DNA of 64,000 nucleotides from Candidatus Corynebacterium faecigallinarum (GTDB taxonomy: Bacteria; Actinomycetota; Actinomycetes; Mycobacteriales; Mycobacteriaceae): assembly GCA_019120175.1 (NCBI GenBank), contig DWVP01000006.1:1-64000 (forward strand), in the 5' to 3' direction. The notes under the pieces were generated by a model, which worked only from the letters and a program-made list of their open reading frames with translations, made no database searches and had not been told where the DNA came from. Positions 14,808 to 22,609 of this stretch are shown piece by piece. Numbering within the stretch: position 1 is the first letter of the stretch; each line of letters starts with the position of its first letter. The position numbers and the translations under genes were made by a program.

Positions 14808-16849
14808 GTAATGACCCTCGACCCAACGACCATCCGGAGCGCCCCCTGCGGGACGCAGTGAAGCGGGCGGCAGTCTCAACCGTGAAGCCTCCACACCCGG
14901 GACTCATTCCCGGCATCGGTGTTGAGCGCACCGGTGTCGAGTTTCCGACGAACAAAGCGGTGTTCATCGGAGCAGCCGCTGTCACCGTCGTTGTGATCAT
15001 CTGGGCGTTCGCGGCACCCGAGAACCTCTCGGAGGTGGGATCCGAGGCGCTCACGTGGGTGACCACCAACTTCGGTTGGCTGTTCGGCGGCACGGCGATC
15101 GCCATCGCATTGTTCATGATTGCTGTCGGCTACGGGCGCACGGGCGGGATCCGTCTCGGCGCCGACGACGAAGAACCGGAGTTCTCGACAGCCTCGTGGA
15201 TCTCCATGCTCTTCGCCGCAGGTCTGGGAATCGGGCTGTTGTTCTATGGTCCGCTTGAACCGCTCACGTACTTTCAGGACCCGGCTCCGAGCCAGGATGT
15301 CACTGGTGGCGAGATTGAGGCTGCGCAGCCTGCGATGGCCCAGACATTCCTTCACTGGGGGCCGATTGCGTGGTCCTTCTACGCGCTCATGGGTGGCGCC
15401 ATCGCCTACAGTTCATTCCGTCGTGGACGGCCACCGCTGATTTCCGCGCTGTTCGAGCCCGTTTTCCCGAATTCCTCGCACCGGGTTCTGGGGCGGTTCA
15501 TCGACTTCTTCGCGATCATCGTGACGCTGTTCGGCACGGCAGTGTCCCTCGGTATCGGTGCGCTGCAGATCCAGAGTGGCTTCACGATCGTCTCCGGCCT
15601 TCCGCCGATGGGGAATATGTTCCTGGTGGGGGCGCTTGCGGTGCTGACCGCGTTGTTCATCGCATCCGCCGTCTCGGGCATCAAGCGCGGCATCCGCATG
15701 CTGTCGAACATCAACATGCTGCTGACCGGAGCACTGGGAATCTTCGCGCTCGTGGTCGGTCCGACGATCTTCATCCTCAACTTCCTGCCCACCTCGATCG
15801 TCGAGTTCGTGAAGCAGGTGCCCACGATGCTGACACTCAACGCGAATGACGGTGAGGAGGCCGTGGAGTTCCTCGGTGCCTGGACCACGTACTACTGGGC
15901 CTGGTGGGTGTCGTGGACACCGTTCGTGGGCATGTTCATCGCGAAGATCTCCCGTGGCCGCACGCTCCGGGAGTTCGTCACCACCATCGTCCTCGTACCG
16001 TCGGCGATCGTCGTGGCCTGGTTCGTGGTCTACGGCAGCACCGCGATCTGGATGACGATGAACGGTGAGGACCTGCAGAGCGGCGGGACGAGCGAGGAAG
16101 TCTTCTTCCAGGTCCTCCAGCGACTGCCGCTCGGGATGGTGACGTCGATCATCGCGATGACCGCCGTGATCATATTCTTCGTCACCGCGGCGGATTCCGC
16201 GTCGATCGTCATGGCGTCAATGTCCCAGTCCGGGCGTCCGGAGCCCTCGAGGTGGGTGACCATCACATGGGGCCTTCTGCTCGGGCTCATCGCGGTGGCG
16301 TTGCTGTTGGCAGGTGGGCAGTCGACGCTCTCGGGACTGCAGTCGCTCATGGTCGTCTCTGCACTGCCCTTCGTGTTCGTCGTCATCGGTGTGATGGTGT
16401 CCTGGGCCAAGGACCTTCGTACGGATCCCTACATCATCCGACGACGCTATGCGCGAGCAGCCATCGCGCAGGGTGTCCGCCAGGGCATCGGCGATTACGG
16501 TGATCACTTCGTCTTCGGGTCGAATGAGGTTCCCGCTGACGAGGGTGCAGGTGCCGGATTCGACAGTGACGATCCCGCGCTCACCGACTGGTATGTCGAT
16601 GCAACGACGGGCCCGTTCGAGACTGTCACTGCTCAGGACGTGCAACGCACCCTGGAGCCCTGGCGCATCCAGCCGAAGGGAGAGAACCCTGTGTCGCGTG
16701 CGGCCTCGGGTGATGCCTCACTGACCGTCGGTGAGAAGGAGAAGACCAGCGGCGACGCGGACAGTGAGGCGTCAGGGAGCGCAGAAGCGTCGGAGAGCGG
16801 TGAAGCGTCCGAGGATGGTCAAGCATCAGGGGACGGCGAGCAGCGCTGA
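14804..16849 (+). CDS. BCCT-family osmolyte transporter (betaine/ectoine/proline type)
   Basis: 681 residues, 12 predicted membrane segments from about residue 48 to 545. BCCT motifs include FSTASWISMLFAAGLGIGLLFYGPLEP and the TM8 signature WWVSWTPFVGMFIAKISRGRT. BCCT carriers import compatible solutes with sodium under osmotic stress; the exact solute cannot be read from sequence, though C. glutamicum EctP and LcoP are likely relatives. A cytosolic N-terminus of about 45 residues and a C-terminal tail of about 130 residues, ending in a Ser/Glu/Gly-rich acidic stretch, could hold osmosensing parts as in BetP (inference). It appears intact, unlike most genes around it. Confidence 0.9.
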   Translation: MSNDPRPNDHPERPLRDAVKRAAVSTVKPPHPGLIPGIGVERTGVEFPTNKAVFIGAAAVTVVVIIWAFAAPENLSEVGSEALTWVTTNFGWLFGGTAIAIALFMIAVGYGRTGGIRLGADDEEPEFSTASWISMLFAAGLGIGLLFYGPLEPLTYFQDPAPSQDVTGGEIEAAQPAMAQTFLHWGPIAWSFYALMGGAIAYSSFRRGRPPLISALFEPVFPNSSHRVLGRFIDFFAIIVTLFGTAVSLGIGALQIQSGFTIVSGLPPMGNMFLVGALAVLTALFIASAVSGIKRGIRMLSNINMLLTGALGIFALVVGPTIFILNFLPTSIVEFVKQVPTMLTLNANDGEEAVEFLGAWTTYYWAWWVSWTPFVGMFIAKISRGRTLREFVTTIVLVPSAIVVAWFVVYGSTAIWMTMNGEDLQSGGTSEEVFFQVLQRLPLGMVTSIIAMTAVIIFFVTAADSASIVMASMSQSGRPEPSRWVTITWGLLLGLIAVALLLAGGQSTLSGLQSLMVVSALPFVFVVIGVMVSWAKDLRTDPYIIRRRYARAAIAQGVRQGIGDYGDHFVFGSNEVPADEGAGAGFDSDDPALTDWYVDATTGPFETVTAQDVQRTLEPWRIQPKGENPVSRAASGDASLTVGEKEKTSGDADSEASGSAEASESGEASEDGQASGDGEQR

Positions 16850-16871
16850 TCTGTCGGTGACCGGTGACTGC

Positions 16872-17503
16872 TCAGTGACCACTCGGTGGACCACCTCGCC
16901 GGACGGCCACGATCTCGCCGTGCTGTCGCACCCCTGCGTCCGTGCGGGTCGCGGTATGGGTGACGGTGAATCCAGCGCCCTCCACCAGTGCCGCCAACTC
17001 ATCGACCGGCCAGTGGTAGGCGGTGGTCACGGCGTGGTCGAAAGGTTCGTGGTGGTCTCACCGGCGAAAAACCCGAGCAGCAGTCCGCCACCAGGTCGGA
17101 CGCAGTGGGCGAACTCGGCCAGCGCAGAGACCACCCCGTGCGCATCGGAGTGGATCAGCGAGAACCACGCGAGCACGCCGCCGAGTGAGTCTGCATCCGC
17201 ACCGAGGCAGTCTGCCCGCCCGCTGCGGTAGTCCGCGTCGGGATAGGACGCACGGGCCCGCTCGATGAACTCGGGTACCGGGTCGATGCCGGTGATCTGC
17301 GCTCCCTGACGGCGCAACCAGTTGGTCCACTGTCCGGGACCGCACCCGACGTCCAGCAGTGGACTGGTGCGCTCCAGCGCCCAGTCGCGGACCAGCTTGA
17401 GGTCGGCAGCCGAGGCGTGTTCGATGCGTCCTACCGCGTGGATGTAGTCGTCCGCCCTGGCGCCGTATGCGACTGTCACCTGGTCGATGCTGTCGGTGGC
17501 CAT
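16872..17503 (-). pseudogene. SAM-dependent methyltransferase gene with late frameshift
   Basis: From ATG 17503 the product shows a class I methyltransferase fold: VTVAYGARADDYI, LLDVGCGPGQWTNWL (SAM motif I), ITGIDPVPEFIERAR and VLAWFSLIH. At about 17045, after GLLLGFFAGE, the frame runs to a stop at 17027. One base added there restores EPFDHAVTTAYHWPVDELAALVEGAGF and a natural stop at 16872. The simplest reading is a one-base deletion removing about 50 C-terminal residues; a sequencing error in GAGAC (expected GAGGAC) would look the same. It converges on the BCCT gene, with stops 22 nt apart. Confidence 0.65.
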
Positions 17504-17531
17504 GGTTCGATTCTGCCACGGTAAGCGCCGT

Positions 17532-17992
17532 CCTACCGTGCGTACCGCAGCAGGACGACTCCGCCGGAGAACGCCCGGCTCTCGACCAGGGAGAGATCGC
17601 GCAGCTCGGTGTTCTCCGGGAACAGTCGACGGCCGGTCCCGAGAACCACAGGGAAGAGGAACAGCCGGAGCTAGTCCGTCACCTCCTCGTAGGACGGTCG
17701 TGCCGTCCCACCCGGGATCCTCGAGGTCGCGGGAGACCACGTACTTCTCGACGCGGTAGAGGTGGTCGGTGACCCCGGTGGTGTCGTCGACCTGTCTGGG
17801 CCAGAACTCGCGCATCTCCTCGAAAGTGGTACGTCCGACGAGGAACCCGTCGGAGGCGGCGGCGTGCTGTCGGGTGATCTCGGCGAGTTCGCGGCCCTGT
17901 TCGGAGTCGTCGGTGGGGTCGAACCAGGTGCCGTCGTTCTCGATGACACCGTCGATGGTGATGTTCTCGGTGATGATCAGTCGACGTGTCAT
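17532..17992 (-). pseudogene. Dihydrofolate-reductase/RibD C-terminal family gene with internal deletion
   Basis: ATG 17992 follows a good ribosome site (AAGGAG, 7 nt away). The N-terminal half is recognisable: MTRRLIITENITIDGVIE, GFLVGRTTFEEMREFWP and VEKYVVSRDLEDPGW. After TTVLRG (about 17695) the frame is lost, and in a second frame after a stop the domain's end appears as LRLFLFPVVLGTGRRLFPE through VVLLRYAR to a stop at 17532. About 30 residues that should connect them, including the usual VTGSxxLxxALxxxGLVDE segment, are missing. The first frame runs on into the downstream methyltransferase, giving a chimeric 336-codon frame that should not be annotated as one gene. Confidence 0.75.
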
Positions 17993-18033
17993 ACCGGTGC
18001 TCCTTCGTCGCGTAGTGGTCGCGCCCTTGGTCA

Positions 18034-18843
18034 TCACTCTAGGAGACGCAGGTAGCCGCCCGGTTCTTCCAGGAAGCGGTGCCAGTCCTGCACCAGTGCC
18101 AGATCGTCGTAGTCGGTGTGGTGCAGTCCACGGTCGTCGAGTTCGAGGATCATCGTCTCGGAATCCGGGGACACCGGAGAATCAGCACCGGCCAGCGAGG
18201 CCAGCAGCGGGGAGTGGGTGGACATGATGACCTGGCACCCGTCGTTGACCAGCGTGGTGATCTGCGCCATGAGCACCAGACACCCGTTGAACGACAGCGC
18301 GGATTCCGCCTCGTCGAAGATCCACAGCCCGTTGATCCGGGAGCGGTCGGTGAAGTACTCGATGAAGGATTCGCCGTGGCTCTGGAAGTTGTTGCGGGAC
18401 GGGGCCACCCCAGGGGCTGTCCCGACACCGTCCAGGTAGGCGAAATGCCCGTGCATTGTCTCGGCGCGCAGGAACACGCCTTTGCGGGACGCTCCGCCGG
18501 CGCGGATGAGTTTCAGGTTGCCGGAGAGTCCTGATTCGGTCCGCTGCGTGCTGGGTCGGGCGTTGTGCGTCCCGCCTTCGGGGTTCAGCCCGTAGGCTTC
18601 GGCGATCGCCTCGACGAGGGTGGACTTCCCGGATCCGTTCTCACCGACGATGACGGTGAGCCGGGCGAGGTCCAGGCCATCGTCCAGTACGTCGCGGACT
18701 GCGGGGACGGTGGCAGGCCAACTGCGGCGGTCCGCCGGTTCTACCTCGAGTTCCTCGACCCGACGGACGGGGAGAGGAGCGTTGCTGCGGAAGGACAGTG
18801 GAGACGGGTAGTCCGTGGAACCGTAGTGTAGTGCAGATCCCGT
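18034..18843 (-). pseudogene. AAA-type ATPase gene lacking a recognisable start codon
   Basis: The frame encodes a complete-looking ABC/RecF-like ATPase of about 265 residues: RRVEELEVEPADRRSWP, Walker A VGENGSGKST, GLNPEGGTHNA, RNNFQSHGESF, Walker B GLWIFDEAESALS and the H-loop STHSPLLASL. No ATG, GTG or TTG occurs in frame before Walker A; the open frame runs into the end of the RIO gene. The first usable start, GTG 18477, would omit Walker A. An ACG at 18843 could be a mutated ATG. Either the start codon was lost, initiation is non-standard, or a nearby base is wrong. The function of these stand-alone actinobacterial ATPases is unknown. Confidence 0.6.
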
Positions 18844-18911
18844 GGCACTGACCGTCCCGCCGGCGTCCGAGGCGGCGTCCGAGGCGAGGTGCCAGGGGCA
18901 CTGCGCGGACC

Positions 18912-19772
18912 TTACGCCGCTACCACATCTGCGCGATGAGCTCGGCGAAGAGTTCCTCGGGGGTCCATCTCCTTCCCGCGGCGTGTGAACCAGGACGTCA
19001 CATTCACGACGTCGCGGTGGAGGAAATCGAGACTTCTGGGGTTCGCCGCGGCGTCCAACATCTGGGGCAGGTCGATGACGACGATCCTCCCGTGATGCTC
19101 GAGCAGGTTGTACGGGGACAGGTCACCGTGGACGCACCCCATCCGGACGAAGCCCTCGAGGATGGCGACAACCTGGTCGAAGGCGTCGTCCAGCGCGGCA
19201 CCGGAAGGGCGGCTCTGGGCGAGTCGTGGTGCTGCGATATACCCGTCACCGATGAACTCCATGAGGATCTCGGTGCCGTCGACCTGGACCGGGTAGGGGA
19301 CCGGGAGTCCGGCGTCCCAGGCACTGCACAGGGCGTCGAACTCGGCGGTCACCCAGTGACCGGCGGCGACATCGCGACCGAAGGCGGTCTTGTTCTTCAT
19401 GGCACGGGCCTCGCGGGAGTCCCGTACCCGCCGGCCTTCGGTGTAGGTGGAGGACCGGTGGAAGTCACTGTGCTCGGCACCGAGGAAGCGTTTGGCGGCG
19501 AGCAGGCACCCGGGTTGTCCGGGGACAGCGCGTTCGATGAGATCGACGGTGGCTTCCTTGCCGGATTTCACCGTGCCGAACTCGGTGTCGAAGGCGGCGG
19601 CGTCCGTGACCAGCCAGTCCGGGTGAGGACGCGGACCGCGCCAGGTGGGGATGATGTCCGGCCAGATCGACCAGCGTTGGTCTGTACCGGGCCGTTCTGG
19701 GTTGGCGTTGTTGGTATTGACTGAATGGCCGGAATTACCGGAAAAAGGTGTGCTGTCAGGCACGGGGGTCAT
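18912..19772 (-). CDS. RIO-type serine/threonine kinase family protein
   Basis: 286 residues. RIO1-like features: a Gly-rich/Lys segment FGTVKSGKEATVDL, LAAKRF, the catalytic loop CVHGDLSPYNLLEHHG and the metal-binding strand IVVIDLPQMLD. Bacterial RIO kinases have no settled substrate. The C-terminus looks shifted: after GKEMDP the present frame reads RGTLRRAHRADVVAA, whereas removing one C from a CCCCC run near 18960 gives DPEELFAELIAQMW and a stop at 18920, which looks like a natural end. The kinase core is unaffected. ATG 19772 has GGAG 9-10 nt upstream. Confidence 0.8.
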   Translation of the reverse strand: MTPVPDSTPFSGNSGHSVNTNNANPERPGTDQRWSIWPDIIPTWRGPRPHPDWLVTDAAAFDTEFGTVKSGKEATVDLIERAVPGQPGCLLAAKRFLGAEHSDFHRSSTYTEGRRVRDSREARAMKNKTAFGRDVAAGHWVTAEFDALCSAWDAGLPVPYPVQVDGTEILMEFIGDGYIAAPRLAQSRPSGAALDDAFDQVVAILEGFVRMGCVHGDLSPYNLLEHHGRIVVIDLPQMLDAAANPRSLDFLHRDVVNVTSWFTRRGKEMDPRGTLRRAHRADVVAA

Positions 19773-19830
19773 ATGTAGACACTCCAGGATGAGGAGGTCG
19801 TCGCATGACGGTGTGGTCGGTGACGGTCCG

Positions 19831-19850
19831 TGACTGATTCGTGTCAGTCA
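19831..19850. repeat. Short perfect inverted repeat upstream of the RIO kinase gene
   Basis: TGACTGA, a 6-nt loop, then TCAGTCA, 59 nt upstream of the RIO start. It could be an operator half-site pair or a small hairpin; no known regulator consensus is claimed. Confidence 0.35.
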
Positions 19851-19867
19851 GTGAGAATAGGGGACGG

Positions 19868-19966
19868 TCACGAGGGGCGGACGACCTCGGCGGAAGGGTG
19901 AAGATGAGTGGTGTTTACTCGTGCGGTGGTCGCACGGAACACAGGTGTCATGGCGGAGACAATCAT
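19868..19966 (-). CDS. Candidate small protein or leader peptide, 32 residues
   Basis: ATG 19966 is preceded by a strong ribosome site (GGAAGGAG, 6 nt before the start), and the frame encodes MIVSAMTPVFRATTARVNTT and so on to a TGA at 19868. It lies upstream of, and in the same direction as, the RIO gene. I do not recognise the peptide. The strong ribosome site in an otherwise gene-free 420-bp stretch is the only support; it may be a leader peptide or chance. Confidence 0.3.
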   Translation of the reverse strand: MIVSAMTPVFRATTARVNTTHLHPSAEVVRPS

Positions 19967-20195
19967 TGCTTTCACTCCTTCCGGTCGATCCTTATCGGCA
20001 CGCATGATGCTGCGAGTGCCATTGGTGCAGGTCAGTGTAGTAGGACTGGTCGTTTTCCGGAGATTGCCAGGAGTTCTGATTCTCCTCCTCGCGTGAATCA
20101 GCACATCTTTTCGGTTCGTCCCGGCGGCTTGTTTCCGAATAGTTTCTGCTCATGAAGCCTATTCACGGGGCTTATCCCGGAGTAGAGTTCCGCGC
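19967..20195. other. Intergenic stretch before the AGCS transporter
   Basis: Less GC-rich than the surroundings, with no convincing gene. It must hold the promoter of the transporter gene and, on the other strand, any promoter of the small ORF and RIO gene, but I see no clear -35/-10 pair and no terminator. Confidence 0.4.
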
Positions 20196-21734
20196 ATGAC
20201 GGATTTCATAGGTTCAATGAATGACAGCGTGTGGGCTGTCGTGGCCTGGCTGCTTGTCGGCGCGGGCATCTACTTCGGTGTCCGAACCATCGTGGTTCAG
20301 CTGCGACTGCTGCCGCAGATGTTCGGTGCAGTCGCCGAGCGACCGTACGAGGACGAGATGCTCCGCGACGGCGAGCAGGATGACGCGGATTCCGCGGCAG
20401 TCGGTAAGGCCGGCACGAAGAAGAAGAGAAAGAAGGCCCCGGACAAGGGAATCTCACCGTTCAAGGCCTTCACCATTTCCGCGGCGTCCCGCGTCGGCAC
20501 CGGTAACGTCGCCGGTGTTGCCGTGGCGATCACCCTCGGTGGCCCCGGTGCGGTGTTCTGGATGTGGATCATCGCGATCATCGGTGGTGCGACGTCATTC
20601 GTGGAGTCCACTCTGGCCCAGCTCTACAAGACCCGCGACTACGAGAACAACGCCTACCGCGGCGGCCCCGCGTACTACATCACCCGCGGTCTCGGGAAAC
20701 CATGGCTCGCCGTGATGTTCGGCATCGCGATCACCCTGACCTTCGGTTTCATCAACAACGCCTTGCAGACGAACTCCATCGTGGAGTCGGTCGGCACCTC
20801 TGCCGGCAACGACGGGATGACCCTGAAGGTGATCATCGGGTTCGCCGTGGCAACGCTCACCGCCATGGTCGTTTTCGGTGGCGTCCAACGGATCGCCTCG
20901 TTCACGCAGGTGGTCGTGCCGTTCATGGCCGTCGCCTACATCGCTCTTGGCGTGATGGTCCTGGGCCTGAATCTGTCGGAGATCCCGGAGATGTTCTCCC
21001 TGATCATCGGGCACGCCCTGGGTCTGCGTGAGGTTGCCGGTGCCGCCGTCGGTGCCGCCTTCATCAATGGCATGCGCCGTGGATTGTTCTCCAACGAGGC
21101 CGGCCAGGGCTCCGTCCCGAACGCAGCCGCTACCGCCGCGGTGTCCCACCCGTGCAAACAGGGCCTGGTGCAGACCCTGGGCGTGTACTTCGACACCCTG
21201 ATCGTCTGCTCCATGACCGCCTTCATCATCCTGCTGTCCAACCCGACCTACGGTGGCGACGCCGAGGGTGCGTCGCTGACCCAGAACTCCATGGCCAGTC
21301 AGGTCGGCGATTGGGGTATCCATGCGGTCACCCTCTGCCTGCTCTTCCTGGCGTTCTCCTCGGTGATCGGCAACTACTACCTCGCCCAGTCCAATGTCGA
21401 GTACTTCACGAGGAACAAGACGGTCATGCTGGGCTTCCGTCTGCTGGTGGTGCTCTGCGTGTTCCTCGGCGCAGTCGTGGATGTCCCGGTCATCTGGGCT
21501 CTGGCGGACACCTTCACCGCAACGATGGTTGTTATCAACCTCTGCGCGATCATCCCGCTGTGCCCGATCGCGCTGAAGCTGCTGAAGAACTACACGGAGC
21601 AGAAGCGTCAGGGCCTGGACCCGGTGTTCGAGCGCAGCATGCTGCCCGAGCTCAAGAACGTGGAGTGCTGGGACGACAAGGACGCCGCCTTCGAGGAGAA
21701 GGGGACCGGCGGCCCGGTCGGACTGCGCGTCTAG
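20196..21734 (+). CDS. Alanine/glycine:cation symporter (AGCS family)
   Basis: 512 residues with about 10-11 membrane segments. AGCS motifs include the FTISAASRVGTGNVAGVAVAI region, GGPAYYITRGLG and RRGLFSNEAGQGSVPNAAA. Members import alanine or glycine with sodium or protons. A Lys-rich cytosolic insert (GTKKKRKKAPDKG, about 73-86) follows the first helix. It stands alone in the accessory block and appears intact. ATG 20196 has only a weak ribosome site; the alternative ATG at 20217 would shorten the N-terminus by seven residues. Confidence 0.9.
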   Translation: MTDFIGSMNDSVWAVVAWLLVGAGIYFGVRTIVVQLRLLPQMFGAVAERPYEDEMLRDGEQDDADSAAVGKAGTKKKRKKAPDKGISPFKAFTISAASRVGTGNVAGVAVAITLGGPGAVFWMWIIAIIGGATSFVESTLAQLYKTRDYENNAYRGGPAYYITRGLGKPWLAVMFGIAITLTFGFINNALQTNSIVESVGTSAGNDGMTLKVIIGFAVATLTAMVVFGGVQRIASFTQVVVPFMAVAYIALGVMVLGLNLSEIPEMFSLIIGHALGLREVAGAAVGAAFINGMRRGLFSNEAGQGSVPNAAATAAVSHPCKQGLVQTLGVYFDTLIVCSMTAFIILLSNPTYGGDAEGASLTQNSMASQVGDWGIHAVTLCLLFLAFSSVIGNYYLAQSNVEYFTRNKTVMLGFRLLVVLCVFLGAVVDVPVIWALADTFTATMVVINLCAIIPLCPIALKLLKNYTEQKRQGLDPVFERSMLPELKNVECWDDKDAAFEEKGTGGPVGLRV

Positions 21735-21767
21735 GACGTGACGCAGTAGACGGAGCAGGACACGCCG

Positions 21768-22239
21768 ATGCCCGCCGACCGGAAGTACGACCTGAAGAAG
21801 GACCGCGCGGACTACCGAGCACGGTCAGGACGCTTCGAGGTCGTCACCGTGCCGCCGACCCGGTACCTCATGGTCGACGGTCACGGCGACCCGAACACCG
21901 ACCCGTCCTACGCGGCCGCGTTGGCGGCACTGTACCCGGTGGCCTATGCGCTGAAGTTCGCCAGTAAGGCAGGACGCACCGGCCAGGCTCGGCGACGTCC
22001 GCGTCGACGTCCGCGTCGACGACCTCGACGAGGGGCTCTGTGTCCAGACCCTGCACATCGGGCCCTATGACGGGGAGGGGCCGGTGCTGGAGCGGATGCA
22101 CAATGAGGTCATTCCGTCCCGCGGTCTGGAGATGACCGGCACCCGCCACGAGATCTACCTCGGTGATCCGCGCCGGGCGGCGCCGGAGAAGCTCCGGACG
22201 ATCCTGCCTCAGCCGGTGCGTCCCGGACACTGCACCTAG
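21768..22239 (+). pseudogene. GyrI-like small-molecule-binding domain gene with central deletion
   Basis: ATG 21768 begins MPADRKYDLKKDRADYRA and continues VPPTRYLMVDGHGDPNTDPSYAAALAALYPVAYALKFASK, the N-terminal half of the GyrI-like family. The central part, normally containing EGLWWADD and WTMMIMQPEW, is missing. The frame then enters a 12-nt tandem repeat and stops at 22070. In another frame the C-terminal half follows: CVQTLHIGPYDGEGPVLERM to RRAAPEKLRTIL, ending at TAG 22237-22239. About 80 residues appear lost. The TAG stop also forms the start of the acyP -10 hexamer. Confidence 0.75.
21994..22017 (+). repeat. 12-nt tandem duplication at the GyrI-like gene breakpoint
   Basis: Two perfect adjacent copies of GACGTCCGCGTC at the point where homology jumps from the N- to the C-terminal half of the gene, followed by further GAC-rich partial copies. 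The location fits slippage or illegitimate recombination. Confidence 0.8.
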
Positions 22240-22242
22240 ACT
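22237..22242 (+). promoter_or_regulatory. -10 hexamer TAGACT of acyP, overlapping an upstream stop codon
   Basis: TAGACT lies 6 nt before ATG 22249. Its first three bases are the stop codon of the GyrI-like remnant. Leaderless arrangement. Confidence 0.5.
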
Positions 22243-22248
22243 GGGGCC

Positions 22249-22590
22249 ATGAGTGACCCCGACCGTCCTACCAGTCCCGACAACGCCGCCGACTCGCAGG
22301 CCGACGCCCTCGCCGCGTCCCCGGTCCGGCTCACCGCCTGGGTCCACGGCCACGTCCAGGGGGTCGGTTTCCGCTGGTCCACGCGCACCAAGGCGCTCGA
22401 GCTGGGGCTGGTCGGGTTCGCGTCCAACTACCCGGACGGCCGCGTCCTCGTCGTCGCGGAGGGACGGGAGGACGCCACGGACGCTCTGCTGTCCTGGCTG
22501 CGTTCCACCGACACCCCGGGGCGGGTGGATACCGTCGTGGATTCCGTGACCGGCCCGCGTGGTGAGTACAACGACTTCCAGACCCGCTGA
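22249..22590 (+). CDS. acyP: Acylphosphatase
   Basis: 113 residues, of which the last 90 form the acylphosphatase fold. It hydrolyses acyl-phosphates. The signature [13 protein letters not shown] carries the catalytic Arg, and [13 protein letters not shown] the catalytic Asn. The N-terminal 25 residues are a polar, Asp/Ala-rich extension; the start ATG 22249 is supported by the -10 at 6 nt. It precedes smc by 19 nt, an order recalled for other corynebacteria. Confidence 0.92.
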   Translation: MSDPDRPTSPDNAADSQADALAASPVRLTAWVHGHVQGVGFRWSTRTKALELGLVGFASNYPDGRVLVVAEGREDATDALLSWLRSTDTPGRVDTVVDSVTGPRGEYNDFQTR

Positions 22591-22595
22591 TCCGG

Positions 22596-22601
22596 TAGAC
22601 T
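22596..22601 (+). promoter_or_regulatory. -10 hexamer TAGACT of smc
   Basis: TAGACT, 8 nt before ATG 22610, with no Shine-Dalgarno between. Suggests smc has its own start site in the 19-nt gap after acyP. Confidence 0.45.
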
Positions 22602-22609
22602 GCACGGCC

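Noticed and set aside
17027..18037. A 336-codon minus-strand frame that looks like one gene
   Set aside because: It is a chance fusion of the DHFR-like N-terminus, junk after its deletion, and the methyltransferase, each recognisable separately.
17027..19772. RIO kinase, ATPase, DHFR-like and methyltransferase genes considered as a minus-strand defence system
   Set aside because: Two of the four are clearly broken, one lacks a start, and none is a typical partner of the others; ordinary accessory genes fit better.
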